Positions 9,170-18,621 are shown, counted from the first letter of the stretch. The stretch: DNA of 64,000 bases from Leucobacter celer subsp. astrifaciens (GCF_001273835.1 NZ_JHEI01000134.1:310001-374000), one strand, 5' to 3'. Notes: generated from the letters alone by a model not told the origin. Numbers and translations: made by a program.

Positions 9170-9987
9170 GCACCTCGTCGGGTGGAGCGCGGAGCGTGCT
9201 GGAGGGATCCGTCTGGGAGGCGGAATGGCGCGAGTGGCACGCCGCCCGCGAGCGCTATGCGACCGACCCGGGCGGGCCGGCGTCGCTCGCGGGCACCTAC
9301 TGGCTGCTGGCTGGGGCGGGCGGCGAGCTGCCGGGCGTCGCGGGCGTCTGGGCGGCCACTGGCGACGCCGAGCGACCGGTGCGCGGCACCGGGCTCACCG
9401 GGAGCGGGTATCGCACGGGTGACGGCGGGCCGGTCGGCGAGCGGATCGACCTCGCCGCCGGCGAAGAGCTGTTCGACGGGGATCGGCGCTTCAGCGTCTT
9501 CGCGCGGGACGACAGCTACGCGCTGCGGGTGTTCGATCCGGAGACCGCCGCCGGGAAGCGGATCACGGGGATCGACGCGTTCGCGCCGGATCCGGCCCTG
9601 CGGGTGACGGCGGTGCGCGAGACGAGCGGTGAGACGGAGACGGTGACGCTCGTCGACGGGTTCCAGAAGGACGAGGTGATCGACGCCCGGTTCGTGTTCG
9701 AGCTCGATGGCGAGGTGCTCCGTCTCAAGGCGAGGTGGAACGGATCCTCGTACTCGGTGGTGTTCGGGGACTCGACGAACGGGGATCTGAGCTACCGGTT
9801 CCGCTTCCTCCGCATCGAGCAGCCCGCCGAGGGGGATCCGTGGACCATCGATTTCAACCGGGCGTTCCTGCCGCCGTGCGCGTTCAGCGACCACTTCGTC
9901 TGCCCGCTGCCGCCCGAGGGGAATCGACTGCCTGTCGCGATCCGGGCCGGCGAACAGCGGCTCGCCGTAGCCGGGTCGGCGGCCTGA
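9166..9987 (+). CDS. DUF1684 family protein
   Basis: A 273-residue soluble protein of the DUF1684 family. The family pattern is clear: an N-terminal WREWHAARERY helix, SLAGTYWLLAG, a beta-rich core, and the C-terminal signature DFNRAFLPPCAFSDHFVC followed by PEGNRLPVAIRAGE. No catalytic function has been established for the family as far as I know. Length is normal. Its ATG overlaps the stop of the second flavoenzyme gene, so it is the last gene of the importer/flavoenzyme operon and probably serves the same pathway. Confidence 0.85.
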   Translation: MSTSSGGARSVLEGSVWEAEWREWHAARERYATDPGGPASLAGTYWLLAGAGGELPGVAGVWAATGDAERPVRGTGLTGSGYRTGDGGPVGERIDLAAGEELFDGDRRFSVFARDDSYALRVFDPETAAGKRITGIDAFAPDPALRVTAVRETSGETETVTLVDGFQKDEVIDARFVFELDGEVLRLKARWNGSSYSVVFGDSTNGDLSYRFRFLRIEQPAEGDPWTIDFNRAFLPPCAFSDHFVCPLPPEGNRLPVAIRAGEQRLAVAGSAA

Positions 9988-9990
9988 GGC

Positions 9991-10093
9991 ACGGTTCCGG
10001 GCCGCGGGCACCCGGCGGCTCGGGGTCCCGGGGAAGCCGGCGATTCCGGGTCTCGGGCGTCCGGCCGTCCCGGGTTCCGGGCACCCGGCGATC
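9991..10093. repeat. Degenerate CCGGG-rich repeats between convergent genes
   Basis: The gap between the convergent DUF1684 and CGNR genes consists of three imperfect units of about 35-40 bases. Each contains TTCCGGG, then CGGGC, then CCGGC. They can fold on either strand, so they may end transcription from both sides. Confidence 0.4.
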
Positions 10094-10780
10094 TCAGGAC
10101 GGGGTGAGTGCGCTCGCCGTCCTCCGGGCCCGGAACTCGGCCGCTCGCGCCTTCCCGCCGCAGCGCTGACTCGTGCACCAGCGGCGGTTGCCGGGGCGGG
10201 ATCGATCCACGAAGAGGTGGCTGCACGGATCCATCTCGCACCGCTTCAAGCGCTCGGCGGGGGTCTCGGTGAGCACCTCGACCGCATCCTGGGCGAGCAG
10301 CGGGAGCAGGGAGAGCGCGTCGAACTCCTCCGGCCGCTCGGGTTCGAACCCGTCGTGATGCAGCGACGTGTGAGGGCGCCGCATCCCTGCCGCGGAGTTC
10401 AGCACGGCTCGGTGATGGGAGGAGGGGCGGTCCGCGCCCGCGATCCTCTCGAGCGTGAGCTCCCGGATCGCCTCCCGCAGCTCGGCGAGCATGAGGAACT
10501 CCGCCGCGGTGGGGTCGCGGGTGAGCTCCGGGATCCCGGTGAGGCGCAGCCACTCGTTCAGCCGCTCGGCGCTGTACAGACGGTCGGTTCGCACGGGCGC
10601 ATCCCAGGCGAACATCGTCGCGCAGAAGCTCAGGGAGACCTGGTCCGAGATGAAGACCGAATCGAGCTCCTTGGCGATCCAGCTCGGCAGGTCGCTCCGC
10701 TGGGTCGCCGCCCGGTTCGCGGTGAAGGCCGCGATGGAATCGTGACTCGCCGATACGTCCCTGTGATCGATCACGCCCAT
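10094..10780 (-). CDS. CGNR zinc-finger (ABATE-domain) putative stress regulator
   Basis: A 228-residue protein with the two-part architecture of CGNR regulators. The N-terminal ABATE-like region contains DSVFISDQVSLSFCATMFAW and LREAIRELTLERIAG. The C-terminal zinc finger contains MDPCSHLFVDRSRPGNRR, then WCTSQRCGGKARAAEFR. The usual C-G-N-R signature is CGGK here, with the four cysteines kept. The family is thought to bind DNA, but targets are unknown. The start chosen is the ATG at 10780 (MGVIDHRD), because upstream codons continue through the aquaporin terminator. It is the last minus-strand gene of this group. Confidence 0.8.
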   Translation of the reverse strand: MGVIDHRDVSASHDSIAAFTANRAATQRSDLPSWIAKELDSVFISDQVSLSFCATMFAWDAPVRTDRLYSAERLNEWLRLTGIPELTRDPTAAEFLMLAELREAIRELTLERIAGADRPSSHHRAVLNSAAGMRRPHTSLHHDGFEPERPEEFDALSLLPLLAQDAVEVLTETPAERLKRCEMDPCSHLFVDRSRPGNRRWCTSQRCGGKARAAEFRARRTASALTPS

Positions 10781-10935
10781 GCCGCGGAGCCTCCTCGAAT
10801 GTGCCGCATGCCTCCGAATGTGCGTCCGCGCGTCTCTGCCGCGCGCTCGCACCGCCGGTGCTCCGATCAATCTATCGCAGGATCGCCCGCTGCTCCGGCG
10901 GGGTGCCGCGAGTGCTCGGCCCGGGTGCGGAACGA

Positions 10936-10973
10936 CGAGGGGCCCGCTCCGGCGAACCGGAGCGGGCCCCTCG
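10936..10973 (-). terminator. Strong intrinsic-type hairpin after the aquaporin gene
   Basis: Two perfectly complementary 17-base arms (10936-10952 and 10957-10973) enclose a CGAA tetraloop. It lies 15 bases beyond the aquaporin stop on the minus strand. There is no clear T-tract, as often in high-GC actinomycetes. Confidence 0.75.
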
Positions 10974-10988
10974 GGCGTGCGCTGAGGA

Positions 10989-11642
10989 TCAGGCCCCGGC
11001 GGCACCGGCCTTGAGCTTGTCGTGCGTGTTGAGCGCGCGGAACGCGAGCGCCGCGAGCGCGCCGCCGACGAGCGGGGCGAGGAAGTAGAGCCACAGGCTC
11101 GACCAGGCGAAGTCGCCGTGCACGGCGAGGCCGAGCGCGACCGCGGGGTTGAAGCCGCCGCCCGAGATCGGTCCGACCGTGAACGCGCCCACGACGACCA
11201 CGGAGCCGATCGCGAGACCGTAGAACGAGTTGCCCTCGGTGTCCTTCGAGGTCGCGACGTTGAGCACCACGTAGACGAGGATGAAGGTGAAGACCGCCTC
11301 GACCAGGAACGCGGGGCCGACCTCGATCGCCTTCGCAGTCTCGGGAGCCGCGAAGATGAAGCCGGCGACGAGCGCGCCGAGCGCACCGCCGACGAGCTGG
11401 GCGATCACGTAGGCGACGAAGTCGCCGGCGCTCAGTGCGCCGCGCAGCAGTGCGCCGAGCGAGACGGCCGGGTTGAGGTGCGCGCCCGAGAGGTGACCGG
11501 TCGCGTAGATGAGCACCATGAGCGTGAAGCCGATGGCGAGAGGGGCGAAGTCGCCGGCGTTGTTGATCGCAGCGACGATCGCGAAGACGAACAGGAACGT
11601 CGCAAGGGCTTCGGCGACCGCGTTTCGCACGGTACCAGTCAT
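10989..11642 (-). CDS. Aquaporin Z-like MIP channel
   Basis: A 217-residue six-helix channel of the major intrinsic protein family that passes water or small neutral solutes across the cytoplasmic membrane. Both NPA half-helix motifs are present: GAHLNPAVS near residue 57 and GGGFNPAVA near residue 167. Alanine-rich internal symmetry and the short length fit the AqpZ side rather than the longer glycerol facilitators, but selectivity cannot be called with confidence. It has its own terminator and about 135 bases upstream before the next gene, so it is probably monocistronic. Confidence 0.9.
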   Translation of the reverse strand: MTGTVRNAVAEALATFLFVFAIVAAINNAGDFAPLAIGFTLMVLIYATGHLSGAHLNPAVSLGALLRGALSAGDFVAYVIAQLVGGALGALVAGFIFAAPETAKAIEVGPAFLVEAVFTFILVYVVLNVATSKDTEGNSFYGLAIGSVVVVGAFTVGPISGGGFNPAVALGLAVHGDFAWSSLWLYFLAPLVGGALAALAFRALNTHDKLKAGAAGA

Positions 11643-11779
11643 GTCGACTCACTTTCTTGGAGCAATCGGATTTGCTTGATTGCGTCCATTATGTCAAAGC
11701 GGTGTGTCGCGGTCAGGAGTGTTGCGCGGTGTCGCCTCGGTCCGTCCGATTCGCGCGGCCGGACGGGTTCGCTCTCGCG

Positions 11780-12280
11780 CTACCTGGCCGGTGGGAAGAA
11801 GGGGATCGCGATCCTCGGGTTCACGATCCTGGATCCGGCCGACGCCACCCCGATGCAGCACACCGTCAGGTGCGTGATCCAGGTCGCCCACAGCAGGAGA
11901 TTGGGGACGAGCATGAGCGGGGACAGTTCCGATCCGATCTTCGTCGTTCCAGTGAGTACGAGGTGCATGATTCCGATGAGTACGACGAGAGCGGTGCCCA
12001 GGGCCGCGGCGAGCGTCGGCGTCAGTACCCAGTTCGCGGCCAGGCGCGCGTTCTCGCGCACCAATGGTTCCGGATGGCGGCGGTTCTGGGCCGCGGCCAC
12101 TCCGAGCAGGATCGGAGCGAGGACTGCTCCGATGAACGGAATGAACCAGAGGAAGCCGAGCGCCCAGAACCGCACGCCCGACGGTCGCGCCGGCGCAGGG
12201 TGGGAGCCCGGCGCAGGGAGGTAGCCCGGCGTCTGGGCATGGCCGACGTGCAGCGCTTGAGTCGGGTGGTGATGAGTCAC
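11780..12280 (-). CDS. DUF4870-like small membrane protein
   Basis: A 166-residue protein with a histidine/proline-rich cytoplasmic head and three or four predicted membrane segments. The segment QNRRHPEPLVRENARLAANW matches the conserved turn of DUF4870-type proteins, which is flanked by hydrophobic helices. The start chosen is GTG at 12280, because CAGGGGGA lies at a suitable distance upstream; an ATG at 12343 would add 21 arginine-rich residues with no ribosome binding site. Function is unknown. Confidence 0.65.
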   Translation of the reverse strand: MTHHHPTQALHVGHAQTPGYLPAPGSHPAPARPSGVRFWALGFLWFIPFIGAVLAPILLGVAAAQNRRHPEPLVRENARLAANWVLTPTLAAALGTALVVLIGIMHLVLTGTTKIGSELSPLMLVPNLLLWATWITHLTVCCIGVASAGSRIVNPRIAIPFFPPAR

Positions 12281-12415
12281 GTGTGTTCCCCCTGCAGGAA
12301 GCGGCCGGGTGCTTCGCCGGCGTGTCTTGACGGCGGGTACCACCCTAACTGAGTGTTGATTCTCAACCGAGGGGATCGGGGTCGCCAGGCGGCGAGCGGT
12401 GGCGCGAGCAGTCCC

Positions 12416-13447
12416 TCACACCGCCGGGTGCGCGCCGCCCTCTCCGGTGGTGTGGCCCTCCGGCTCGATCTGCAGGGTCACGTGCTCCGTGTCGAAATGC
12501 TCGTGCAGGCAGGCGCGCAACTCGTCGAGGATCGCGTGGTAGTCGCGCTCGCTCCACGCGGTGTCCGTCACGGTGACGTGCGCGGAGAACGCGGGCACAC
12601 CCGAGGTGATGGTCCAGGCGTGCACGTCGTGCACCTCGATCACGCCGGGAACCGCGAGCATGTGGCCGCGGGCCGCATCGACGTCGACGTGCTTGGGCGA
12701 GGCCTCGAGCAGCACGTCGACCACGTCGCGCAGCAGACTGACGGCGCGGGGGAAGATCAGCAGTGCGATGAGGATCGAGGCGATCTGATCCACCGCGTTC
12801 CATCCCGTGAACATGATGATCACGCCGGCGATGATGACCGCGACCGAGCCGAGCAGGTCGCCGAGCACTTCGAGGTAGGCACCGCGCACGTTGAGGCTCT
12901 CCTTCTGGCCGGAGCGCAGGATGAGCAGGGAGACGAGGTTGGCCGCGGCGCCGATGACGGCTGCGATGAGCATGGGGCCCGAGTGCACCTCGACCTCGGA
13001 TCCGAACCGGGAGATGGCCTGCACGAGGATCACGATCGCGATGACCCCCAGTACGATCCCGTTGACCAGCGCGGCGAGCACCTCGACCCGCAGATAGCCG
13101 TAGGTGCGCTTCGAGGTCGCGGGCAGCCCGGCGATGAGGCTCGCGATGAGTGCGATGGCCACTCCGGTCGCATCGGTGAGCATGTGCCCGGCATCGGCGA
13201 GCAACGACAGCGAGTTCGAGATGAGGGCGCCGATCACCTGCACCACGAACACGGTGAGGGTGATCGAGAGGACGAGGATCAGGCGCTTGCGGTGCTTGCC
13301 GGTCGCGGTGCCCGCGCCCTGCAGCCCGTGATCGTGCCCGTGGCCGTGCGCGCCCGCGAGGGAGCCCGGCCGCTCGGGGTGCCCTGCGCTGAACTCGGCG
13401 TCGCAGGAGTCCGCCGGTCCGTGCTCCTCGTTCATGCTGCCGACCAT
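12416..13447 (-). CDS. Cation diffusion facilitator (CzcD/ZitB-type metal exporter)
   Basis: A 343-residue CDF antiporter exporting divalent metal (Zn, Co or Cd) from the cytoplasm. A histidine-rich head (HGHGHDHG near residue 35) precedes six predicted helices. Helix II carries LADAGHMLTD, the HxxxD metal site. Helix V carries YLEVLGDLLGS, where the first ligand is glutamate rather than histidine, as I recall for CzcD-type members. The C-terminal domain contains HDVHAWTITSG. The ATG at 13447 directly abuts the copA stop; a second ATG at 13435 is an equally good start. It is the last gene of the metal operon, so export of a second metal or a copper link is possible. Confidence 0.92.
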   Translation of the reverse strand: MVGSMNEEHGPADSCDAEFSAGHPERPGSLAGAHGHGHDHGLQGAGTATGKHRKRLILVLSITLTVFVVQVIGALISNSLSLLADAGHMLTDATGVAIALIASLIAGLPATSKRTYGYLRVEVLAALVNGIVLGVIAIVILVQAISRFGSEVEVHSGPMLIAAVIGAAANLVSLLILRSGQKESLNVRGAYLEVLGDLLGSVAVIIAGVIIMFTGWNAVDQIASILIALLIFPRAVSLLRDVVDVLLEASPKHVDVDAARGHMLAVPGVIEVHDVHAWTITSGVPAFSAHVTVTDTAWSERDYHAILDELRACLHEHFDTEHVTLQIEPEGHTTGEGGAHPAV

Positions 13448-13448
13448 A

Positions 13449-15857
13449 TCAACCCCGCTGCTCTTCGAGAGTGACGGAGCCGGTGAAGCGCCTGAGGCGG
13501 AGGCTGTTGCCGACGACGAAGACGCTCGAGAAGGCCATCGCGGCTCCGGCGAGCATGGGATTGAGCAGGCCGAGCGCCGCGAGCGGGATCGCCGAGACGT
13601 TGTAGGCGAAGGCCCAGAACAGGTTGCCCTTGATCGTGCCGAGCGTGCGGCGGGAGAGCCGGATCGCGTCGGCCGCGCTGCGCAGATCGCCTCGCACGAG
13701 GGTGATGTCGGATGCCTCGATGGCGGCGTCGGTGCCCGTGCCCATCGCGAGGCCCAGGTCGGCCTGCGCGAGCGCGGCGGCGTCGTTCACGCCGTCGCCC
13801 ACCATGGCGACCACCCGGCCCTCCTGCTGCAGCTTCGAGATCACCTCGGCCTTGTCGCTCGGCAGCACCTCGGCGATGACCCGGCCTGGAAGGCCGGCAT
13901 GAGCATCGTCGCGGCCTGGAAGGCCGGCATGCGCACCGTCCCGGCCTGGAGGGCCGGCATCGCCGCCGCGTTCGATCCCGACCTCCGCCGCGATCTGTCG
14001 CGCCACCGTCTCGTTATCGCCGGTGAGCAGGATCGGGGTGAGGCCGAGCTCGCGGAACTGGCGGATCGCCTCGGCGCTCGTCGGCTTGACGCTGTCCGCG
14101 ACCACGAGCACTCCCCGGATCTCGCCGTCCCAGGCGACGAGCACGGCGGTGCGGCCGTGGTTCTCGGCGTCCTCCTGGGCCGCCTGCAGCGCGGGATCGA
14201 GCGCGATCGACCACTCCTCGAGCAGCGTGCGGCGGCCCACGAGCACCGCGCGGCCCTCGACGACTCCCGAGACGCCCTTGCCCTGTGTATTGCGGAAGCT
14301 CTCGACGTCGGGCAGGTCGATGTCGAGCTCCTCGACCGCGCCCTTCGCGATGGCCTGGGCGATCGGGTGCTCCGAGGCGTCCTCGAGCGCGCCGGCCAGG
14401 CGCAGCAGTTCGGAGCGCTCGGTGCCCTGCGCCGGGATCGCGTCGATCAGGGTCATCTTGCCCGTGGTCACGGTGCCGGTCTTGTCGAGCACGATCGTGT
14501 CGACGCGGCGGGTCGATTCGAGGATCTCGGGTCCCTTGATCAGGATCCCGAGTTGCGCGCCCCGGCCGGTGCCCACGAGCAGCGCGGTCGGCGTGGCGAG
14601 CCCCAGGGCGCACGGGCACGCGATGATGAGCACCGCCACCGCGGCGGTGAACGCCGATGCGGCGGGGAAGCCGGCGCCCAGCCAGGCCCCGAGCGCGAGC
14701 ACGGCGATCGCGATGGCGATCGGAACGAAGACGCCCGAGACCCGGTCGGCCAGGCGCTGCACCTCGGCCTTGCCCGACTGCGCGTCCTCGACCAGCTTCG
14801 CCATCCGGGCGAGCTGGGTGTCGCCGCCCACGCGGGTAACGCGCACCACGAGCCGGCCGCTCGTGTTGACGGTGGCGCCGGTCACGGCGTCGCCGGGGCC
14901 GGCCTCCACCGGCACGGACTCGCCCGTGAGCATGGAGGCGTCGATCGCCGACAGCCCCGACACGATCACGCCGTCGGTCGCGATCTTCTCGCCCGGCCGC
15001 ACGATGAACTCGTCGCCGACCGAGAGCTCATCGACGGGGATCCGCGCCTCGGCGCCATCGCGCACGACCGCCACGTCCTTGGCCCCCAGCTCGAGCAGGG
15101 CGCGCAGAGCCGCTCCCGCCTGCCGCTTCGAGCGCTTCTCGAAGTAGCGACCCGCGAGGATGAACATCGTCACGCCCGCGGCGACCTCGAGGTAGATGTT
15201 GGCGGTGCCGTCGCTCGGGCTGATCGAGAGCTCGAAGGGGTGGGTCATGCCGGGTACGCCGGCGGTGCCGAAGAACAGGGCGTAGAGCGACCACAGGAAG
15301 GCGGCGCTCGTGCCGACGGAGACGAGCGTGTCCATCGTCGCTGCGCCGTGCTTCAGGTTCATCCACGCCGCGCGGTGGAAGGGCCAGGCCGCCCACACGA
15401 TGACGGGCGATGCGAGCGCGAGCGACGCCCACTGCCAGTAGTCGAACTGCAGGGCGGGGATCATCGCCATGAGGATGACCGGCACGGAGAGCACGATCGA
15501 GCCGATGAGCCGCTGGCGCAGTGCGATCAGCTCGGGGTCGGGGGCCTCCGCATCGTCCCCGGTCTCCTCGGCGCCGGCGTCCATCACCTGCGCGGCGGGC
15601 GGCTCGGGCAGGGCGGCGGTGTAGCCGGTCTTCTCGACCTCGGCGATGAGCAGATCGGGATCGAAGCCGGCCGGTGCGCGCACCTTGGCCTTCTCGGTCG
15701 CGTAGTTGACCGTCGCCTCGATCCCGTCGAGCCGGTTCAGCTTCTTCTCGATGCGCATCGCGCACGAGGCGCAGGTCATGCCGCCGATCTCGAGCTCGTA
15801 GCTGCGCTCTGCGGATGCGCTCCCCGCGGAGTCGCTCACGGTCTGTGGTGTCGACAT
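13449..15857 (-). CDS. copA: Copper-translocating P1B-type ATPase
   Basis: An 802-residue heavy-metal P-type ATPase predicted to export Cu(I). It has one N-terminal HMA domain with GGMTCASC (residues 25-32), eight predicted helices, the membrane CPC motif in [14 protein letters not shown], phosphorylation site [17 protein letters not shown] for nucleotide binding and [30 protein letters not shown] near the C-terminus fits the Cu(I) subgroup. Oddity: a 28-residue insertion rich in Gly, Asp, Ala, Pro and His follows VGIER and precedes [11 protein letters not shown]; it is encoded by tandem 30-bp repeats (13881-13960) and keeps frame. The start has GAAGGA upstream. Confidence 0.95.
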   Translation of the reverse strand: MSTPQTVSDSAGSASAERSYELEIGGMTCASCAMRIEKKLNRLDGIEATVNYATEKAKVRAPAGFDPDLLIAEVEKTGYTAALPEPPAAQVMDAGAEETGDDAEAPDPELIALRQRLIGSIVLSVPVILMAMIPALQFDYWQWASLALASPVIVWAAWPFHRAAWMNLKHGAATMDTLVSVGTSAAFLWSLYALFFGTAGVPGMTHPFELSISPSDGTANIYLEVAAGVTMFILAGRYFEKRSKRQAGAALRALLELGAKDVAVVRDGAEARIPVDELSVGDEFIVRPGEKIATDGVIVSGLSAIDASMLTGESVPVEAGPGDAVTGATVNTSGRLVVRVTRVGGDTQLARMAKLVEDAQSGKAEVQRLADRVSGVFVPIAIAIAVLALGAWLGAGFPAASAFTAAVAVLIIACPCALGLATPTALLVGTGRGAQLGILIKGPEILESTRRVDTIVLDKTGTVTTGKMTLIDAIPAQGTERSELLRLAGALEDASEHPIAQAIAKGAVEELDIDLPDVESFRNTQGKGVSGVVEGRAVLVGRRTLLEEWSIALDPALQAAQEDAENHGRTAVLVAWDGEIRGVLVVADSVKPTSAEAIRQFRELGLTPILLTGDNETVARQIAAEVGIERGGDAGPPGRDGAHAGLPGRDDAHAGLPGRVIAEVLPSDKAEVISKLQQEGRVVAMVGDGVNDAAALAQADLGLAMGTGTDAAIEASDITLVRGDLRSAADAIRLSRRTLGTIKGNLFWAFAYNVSAIPLAALGLLNPMLAGAAMAFSSVFVVGNSLRLRRFTGSVTLEEQRG
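13881..13960. repeat. In-frame tandem 30-bp palindromic repeat inside copA
   Basis: Units begin at 13881, 13911 and 13941; the third is 20 bases long. Each contains the near-palindrome CCGGCCTGGAAGGCCGG with small changes. On the coding strand they produce repeated AGLPGR(D) blocks inside the ATP-binding/phosphorylation region of CopA. Confidence 0.85.
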
Positions 15858-15918
15858 GGTCGGTGTCCTTCGCTGAAGCGGTGGATGGAAGCAGAGCGGT
15901 CGGCTCGGTGGGAGCGGC

Positions 15919-16848
15919 TCAGTGCGAGTCGTCGTGCGATCCGCCCTCGGGGGCCTCGCCCTCGGCGGTGGAGAGCGCGAAGGCGGCGGTGTGCACCTCG
16001 TCGCCGACCTTGAAGTCGAAGTAGAGCAGGTAGCGGCCGGCCGTGGGGGCCTCGGTCGCGAAGTCGACAGTCGGGCCCGAGAGGTCGCCGGGCTGCGGCT
16101 CGGCCCCCTCCGGGTGCACGTGCAGGTAGGCGAGGTCGCCCTCGCGCAGCGCGACCAGGTGGCCGAAGGCGCCCAGGTAGGGCTGCATCTCGGCGACCTT
16201 CTCGCCGTCGCGGGTGACCTCGAGGGTGAGCGTCGAACCGCCGCCGACGAAGAGGTCGCCCTGCAGCTGCACGTCGAAGTCGTCGACCTTCGCGTCGCGC
16301 ACGTCGTCGTGACCGTGGGCCGGGGTGAAATCGCCGCCGATATCGATGCTGCGGGTGAGGGTGAGCCCTTCCTCGGCGCCGCCCGGGATGAAGTCGGCGA
16401 AGACGCGATAGGTGCCGGCCCGCTCCCAGGTCCACGGCAGCGACCAGACGCCCCGATCGTCGATCTCGGGGTGCGCGTGGCGGAACTCGGCGCCGTCGCT
16501 CCGCACGACGATCAGGTGGAGATCCTTCTCGTGCTCCTCGGTGTACTCGGTCAGGGCCTCGTCGCGATCGTCGAGGATCGAGAAGCTCAGCTCGCCCGCC
16601 TCACCGAGTTCGTGCGGTACCTCGATCGGGCTCAGGCGGTAGCCGCCCGCCGCGAGCGAGAGGCCGGGCAGCGCGGCGGGCGCCGAGGTGTCGTCCGCCT
16701 CGTCGTGCGCGCCGTGCTCATCGGTCGTGACGGTGGCCCGTTCCTCGATAGCGGACGGGGGCACGACGGCCCGGGCGACGAAGAAGCCGGCGACGAAGAC
16801 GGCTGCGAGGCCGAGGCCGAAGAGGCCGAGGCGTGCGGGGGTGTTCAT
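15919..16848 (-). CDS. Membrane-anchored extracytoplasmic protein of the copper operon
   Basis: A 309-residue protein with a single N-terminal membrane segment ([21 protein letters not shown]) and no lipobox, so probably anchored with its bulk outside. The outer part is rich in His, Asp and Glu and looks like two beta-sandwich halves: [18 protein letters not shown], then [18 protein letters not shown], then YLHVHPEG, ending [10 protein letters not shown] know similar uncharacterised proteins beside actinobacterial copA genes; metal binding outside the membrane is inferred from the histidines. The ATG at 16848 has AGGATCC upstream. It lies 61 bases before copA. Confidence 0.65.
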   Translation of the reverse strand: MNTPARLGLFGLGLAAVFVAGFFVARAVVPPSAIEERATVTTDEHGAHDEADDTSAPAALPGLSLAAGGYRLSPIEVPHELGEAGELSFSILDDRDEALTEYTEEHEKDLHLIVVRSDGAEFRHAHPEIDDRGVWSLPWTWERAGTYRVFADFIPGGAEEGLTLTRSIDIGGDFTPAHGHDDVRDAKVDDFDVQLQGDLFVGGGSTLTLEVTRDGEKVAEMQPYLGAFGHLVALREGDLAYLHVHPEGAEPQPGDLSGPTVDFATEAPTAGRYLLYFDFKVGDEVHTAAFALSTAEGEAPEGGSHDDSH

Positions 16849-16963
16849 GGGATCCTTCCTGCGCGTCGTGTTGTGGTGCGTTGCGGTGAGGTGCGTCGCG
16901 GTGACCCGTGCCGGGTCCGGCACGGCGTGCGACGCGGGGGAGCGGCGCGCTCGCGCCGGTCTC

Positions 16964-17188
16964 TCAAGCGCGACGAGCGGTGTATCCCGCCTCGTCGACG
17001 GCCGCCAGCACGGCGGCATCGTCGACGGGGGCCTCGCCGGCGGTGCGCACCGAGAGCCTGCCCGTGCTCGAGCTGACGGCGATCTCGGAGACACCCGGGA
17101 TCTGCTCGACCTCGGAGCGGATCGCGACCTCGCAGTGCCCGCAGCTCATTCCGGTGACCTGGTATTCGGTGGTGGTGCTGGCGTTCAT
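16964..17188 (-). CDS. copZ: CopZ-like copper chaperone (HMA domain)
   Basis: A 74-residue single-domain heavy-metal-associated protein. The metal site GMSCGHC lies near residues 13-19, followed by the usual beta-alpha-beta-beta-alpha-beta order and ending DEAGYTARRA. It is expected to carry Cu(I) to CopA. The start is the ATG at 17188; GAGGGA precedes it, and upstream codons run into the operator. It is the first gene of the four-gene minus-strand metal operon. Confidence 0.9.
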   Translation of the reverse strand: MNASTTTEYQVTGMSCGHCEVAIRSEVEQIPGVSEIAVSSSTGRLSVRTAGEAPVDDAAVLAAVDEAGYTARRA

Positions 17189-17219
17189 GACTCCCTCTCG
17201 AATCGCTCGTCTTCTCAGC

Positions 17220-17236
17220 ATACCCCCATGGGGTAT
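17220..17236. promoter_or_regulatory. CsoR-like copper operator upstream of copZ
   Basis: The inverted repeat ATACCCC-CAT-GGGGTAT has perfect 7-base arms and ends 32 bases upstream of the copZ start. CsoR-family copper repressors bind G/C tracts flanked by TA in this pattern. No csoR gene is in the window, so the regulator must be elsewhere. Confidence 0.7.
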
Positions 17237-17297
17237 GTCGTCAACACAACCCGTGACACCGGCGGGGTATTCCCGCGCGAGGCGATACGCTCGATGC

Positions 17298-18557
17298 ATG
17301 GGCTCTGCGCCGAACACCTCACCGCTCCGCATCGGCTTCGTCATGCTGCACACCTCGCCGCTCGACGTGCCGGGCACCAAGGACGCCGGGGGGATGAACG
17401 TGGTGGTGCGCGCGCAGGCCGACGCGCTGGCGCGCGCCGGTCACGACGTCGTCATCTTCACCCGGCGGAGCGATCCCGCGCTGCCCCAGCGCGCCGAGCT
17501 GCGGCCGGGGCTCGCCGTCGTGCATCTCGACGCCGGCCCGGCGCGACTGCTGGCGAAGGGCGAGCACGAGGCGGTCATGGAGCGCTTCGGCGAGCTGCTC
17601 GACGCCGAACTGCAGAGCAGCCCGGTCGACCTGCTGCACGCGGAGCACTGGTTCTCGGGCATCGCCGCGCTTCCCGCCGCGCGGCGGGCGGGGATCCCGC
17701 TCGTGCAGAGCTATCACTCCATCGCGGCTCCGCCCGAGTCGCCCCTCGGCGAGGGCGAGCGCCCCGAGTCACCCGGACGCCTGGCGGGTGAGCGTCGGCT
17801 CGCGCACGACGCGGACCTCGTGATCGCCGTGAGCGAGGCCGAGCGGCGCACGGTGCTCGAGCGTCTCGACGGCGACGAGGATCGGGTGCGCGTGGTGCCG
17901 CTGGGCGTCGACACCGAACTCTTCCACCCCTGCGCCACGCGGGAGTGCGCGGAGGATCGGGACTGGCTCAGCAGCGGTGGCCGCCCCGAGGCGATCGTCG
18001 TGGGCCGTCTGCACCCGCTGAAGGGCTTCGACCTCGTCATCGACGCGGTGGCGGCCATCGAGCCGGATCGCCGCCCGATGCTGCGGGTCGTGGGGGCGCC
18101 GCCGCCCGACGGCGACGACTACGTGCGCTCGCTGCACGAGTCGGTCGCGCAGCACGGCATGCTCCGCACGACCGCCTTCGACGGCGCGCTGCGCCGCAGC
18201 GACCTCGCGGAGCGGATCCGGCGCGCCTGCATCATGCTCGTGCCGTCGCACTCCGAGACCTTCGGGCTCGTCGCGCTCGAGGCGGCCGCCTCCGGGATCC
18301 CCGTGATCGCGCGCGACGCCGGTGGCCTGCGCGAGGCGGTGATCGACGGCGAGACGGGGATCCTCATCTCCCCTGACTCCGATGCGGACGCGGGCGACGA
18401 TCCGCGGGTCTGGGCCGAGGCCATCGAGCGGCTGCTCGGCGACGCGGAGCTGCGCGAGCGCATGGGAGCGGCGGCCCGGGAGCACGCCCTGCAGCGCAGC
18501 TGGGACGTCTCGGCCGAGCGCCTGCTCGAGGTCTACCGCGAGCTGCTGGCCCGCTGA
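17298..18557 (+). CDS. MshA-like GT-B glycosyltransferase
   Basis: A 419-residue family-4-type retaining glycosyltransferase with two Rossmann domains. The N-terminal domain has DAGGMNVVVRAQADALARAGH, typical of MshA and sucrose-phosphate-synthase relatives. The C-terminal donor domain has VVGRLHPLKGFDLVIDAV and the E-x7-E segment SETFGLVALEAAASGIPV. MshA transfers GlcNAc to 1D-inositol 3-phosphate in mycothiol synthesis; that role is plausible given the inositol-phosphate synthase at 61706, but a cell-envelope glycosyltransferase is equally possible. It is divergent from the copper operon. Confidence 0.8.
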   Translation: MGSAPNTSPLRIGFVMLHTSPLDVPGTKDAGGMNVVVRAQADALARAGHDVVIFTRRSDPALPQRAELRPGLAVVHLDAGPARLLAKGEHEAVMERFGELLDAELQSSPVDLLHAEHWFSGIAALPAARRAGIPLVQSYHSIAAPPESPLGEGERPESPGRLAGERRLAHDADLVIAVSEAERRTVLERLDGDEDRVRVVPLGVDTELFHPCATRECAEDRDWLSSGGRPEAIVVGRLHPLKGFDLVIDAVAAIEPDRRPMLRVVGAPPPDGDDYVRSLHESVAQHGMLRTTAFDGALRRSDLAERIRRACIMLVPSHSETFGLVALEAAASGIPVIARDAGGLREAVIDGETGILISPDSDADAGDDPRVWAEAIERLLGDAELRERMGAAAREHALQRSWDVSAERLLEVYRELLAR

Positions 18558-18567
18558 CCCGCCGCGC

Positions 18568-18621
18568 CAGCGGTAGGTTGCGCGTCAGCGGTAGGTCGCG
18601 CGTCAGCGGTAGGTCGCGCGT
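18568..18621. repeat. Three tandem 18-bp repeats
   Basis: The unit CAGCGGTAGGTCGCGCGT is repeated three times directly after the glycosyltransferase stop; the first copy has one substitution. Confidence 0.8.

Noticed and set aside
13434..16013. Long plus-strand open frame opposite copA
   Set aside because: It is antisense to a gene with complete P-type ATPase motifs; its translation is low-complexity and matches no family.
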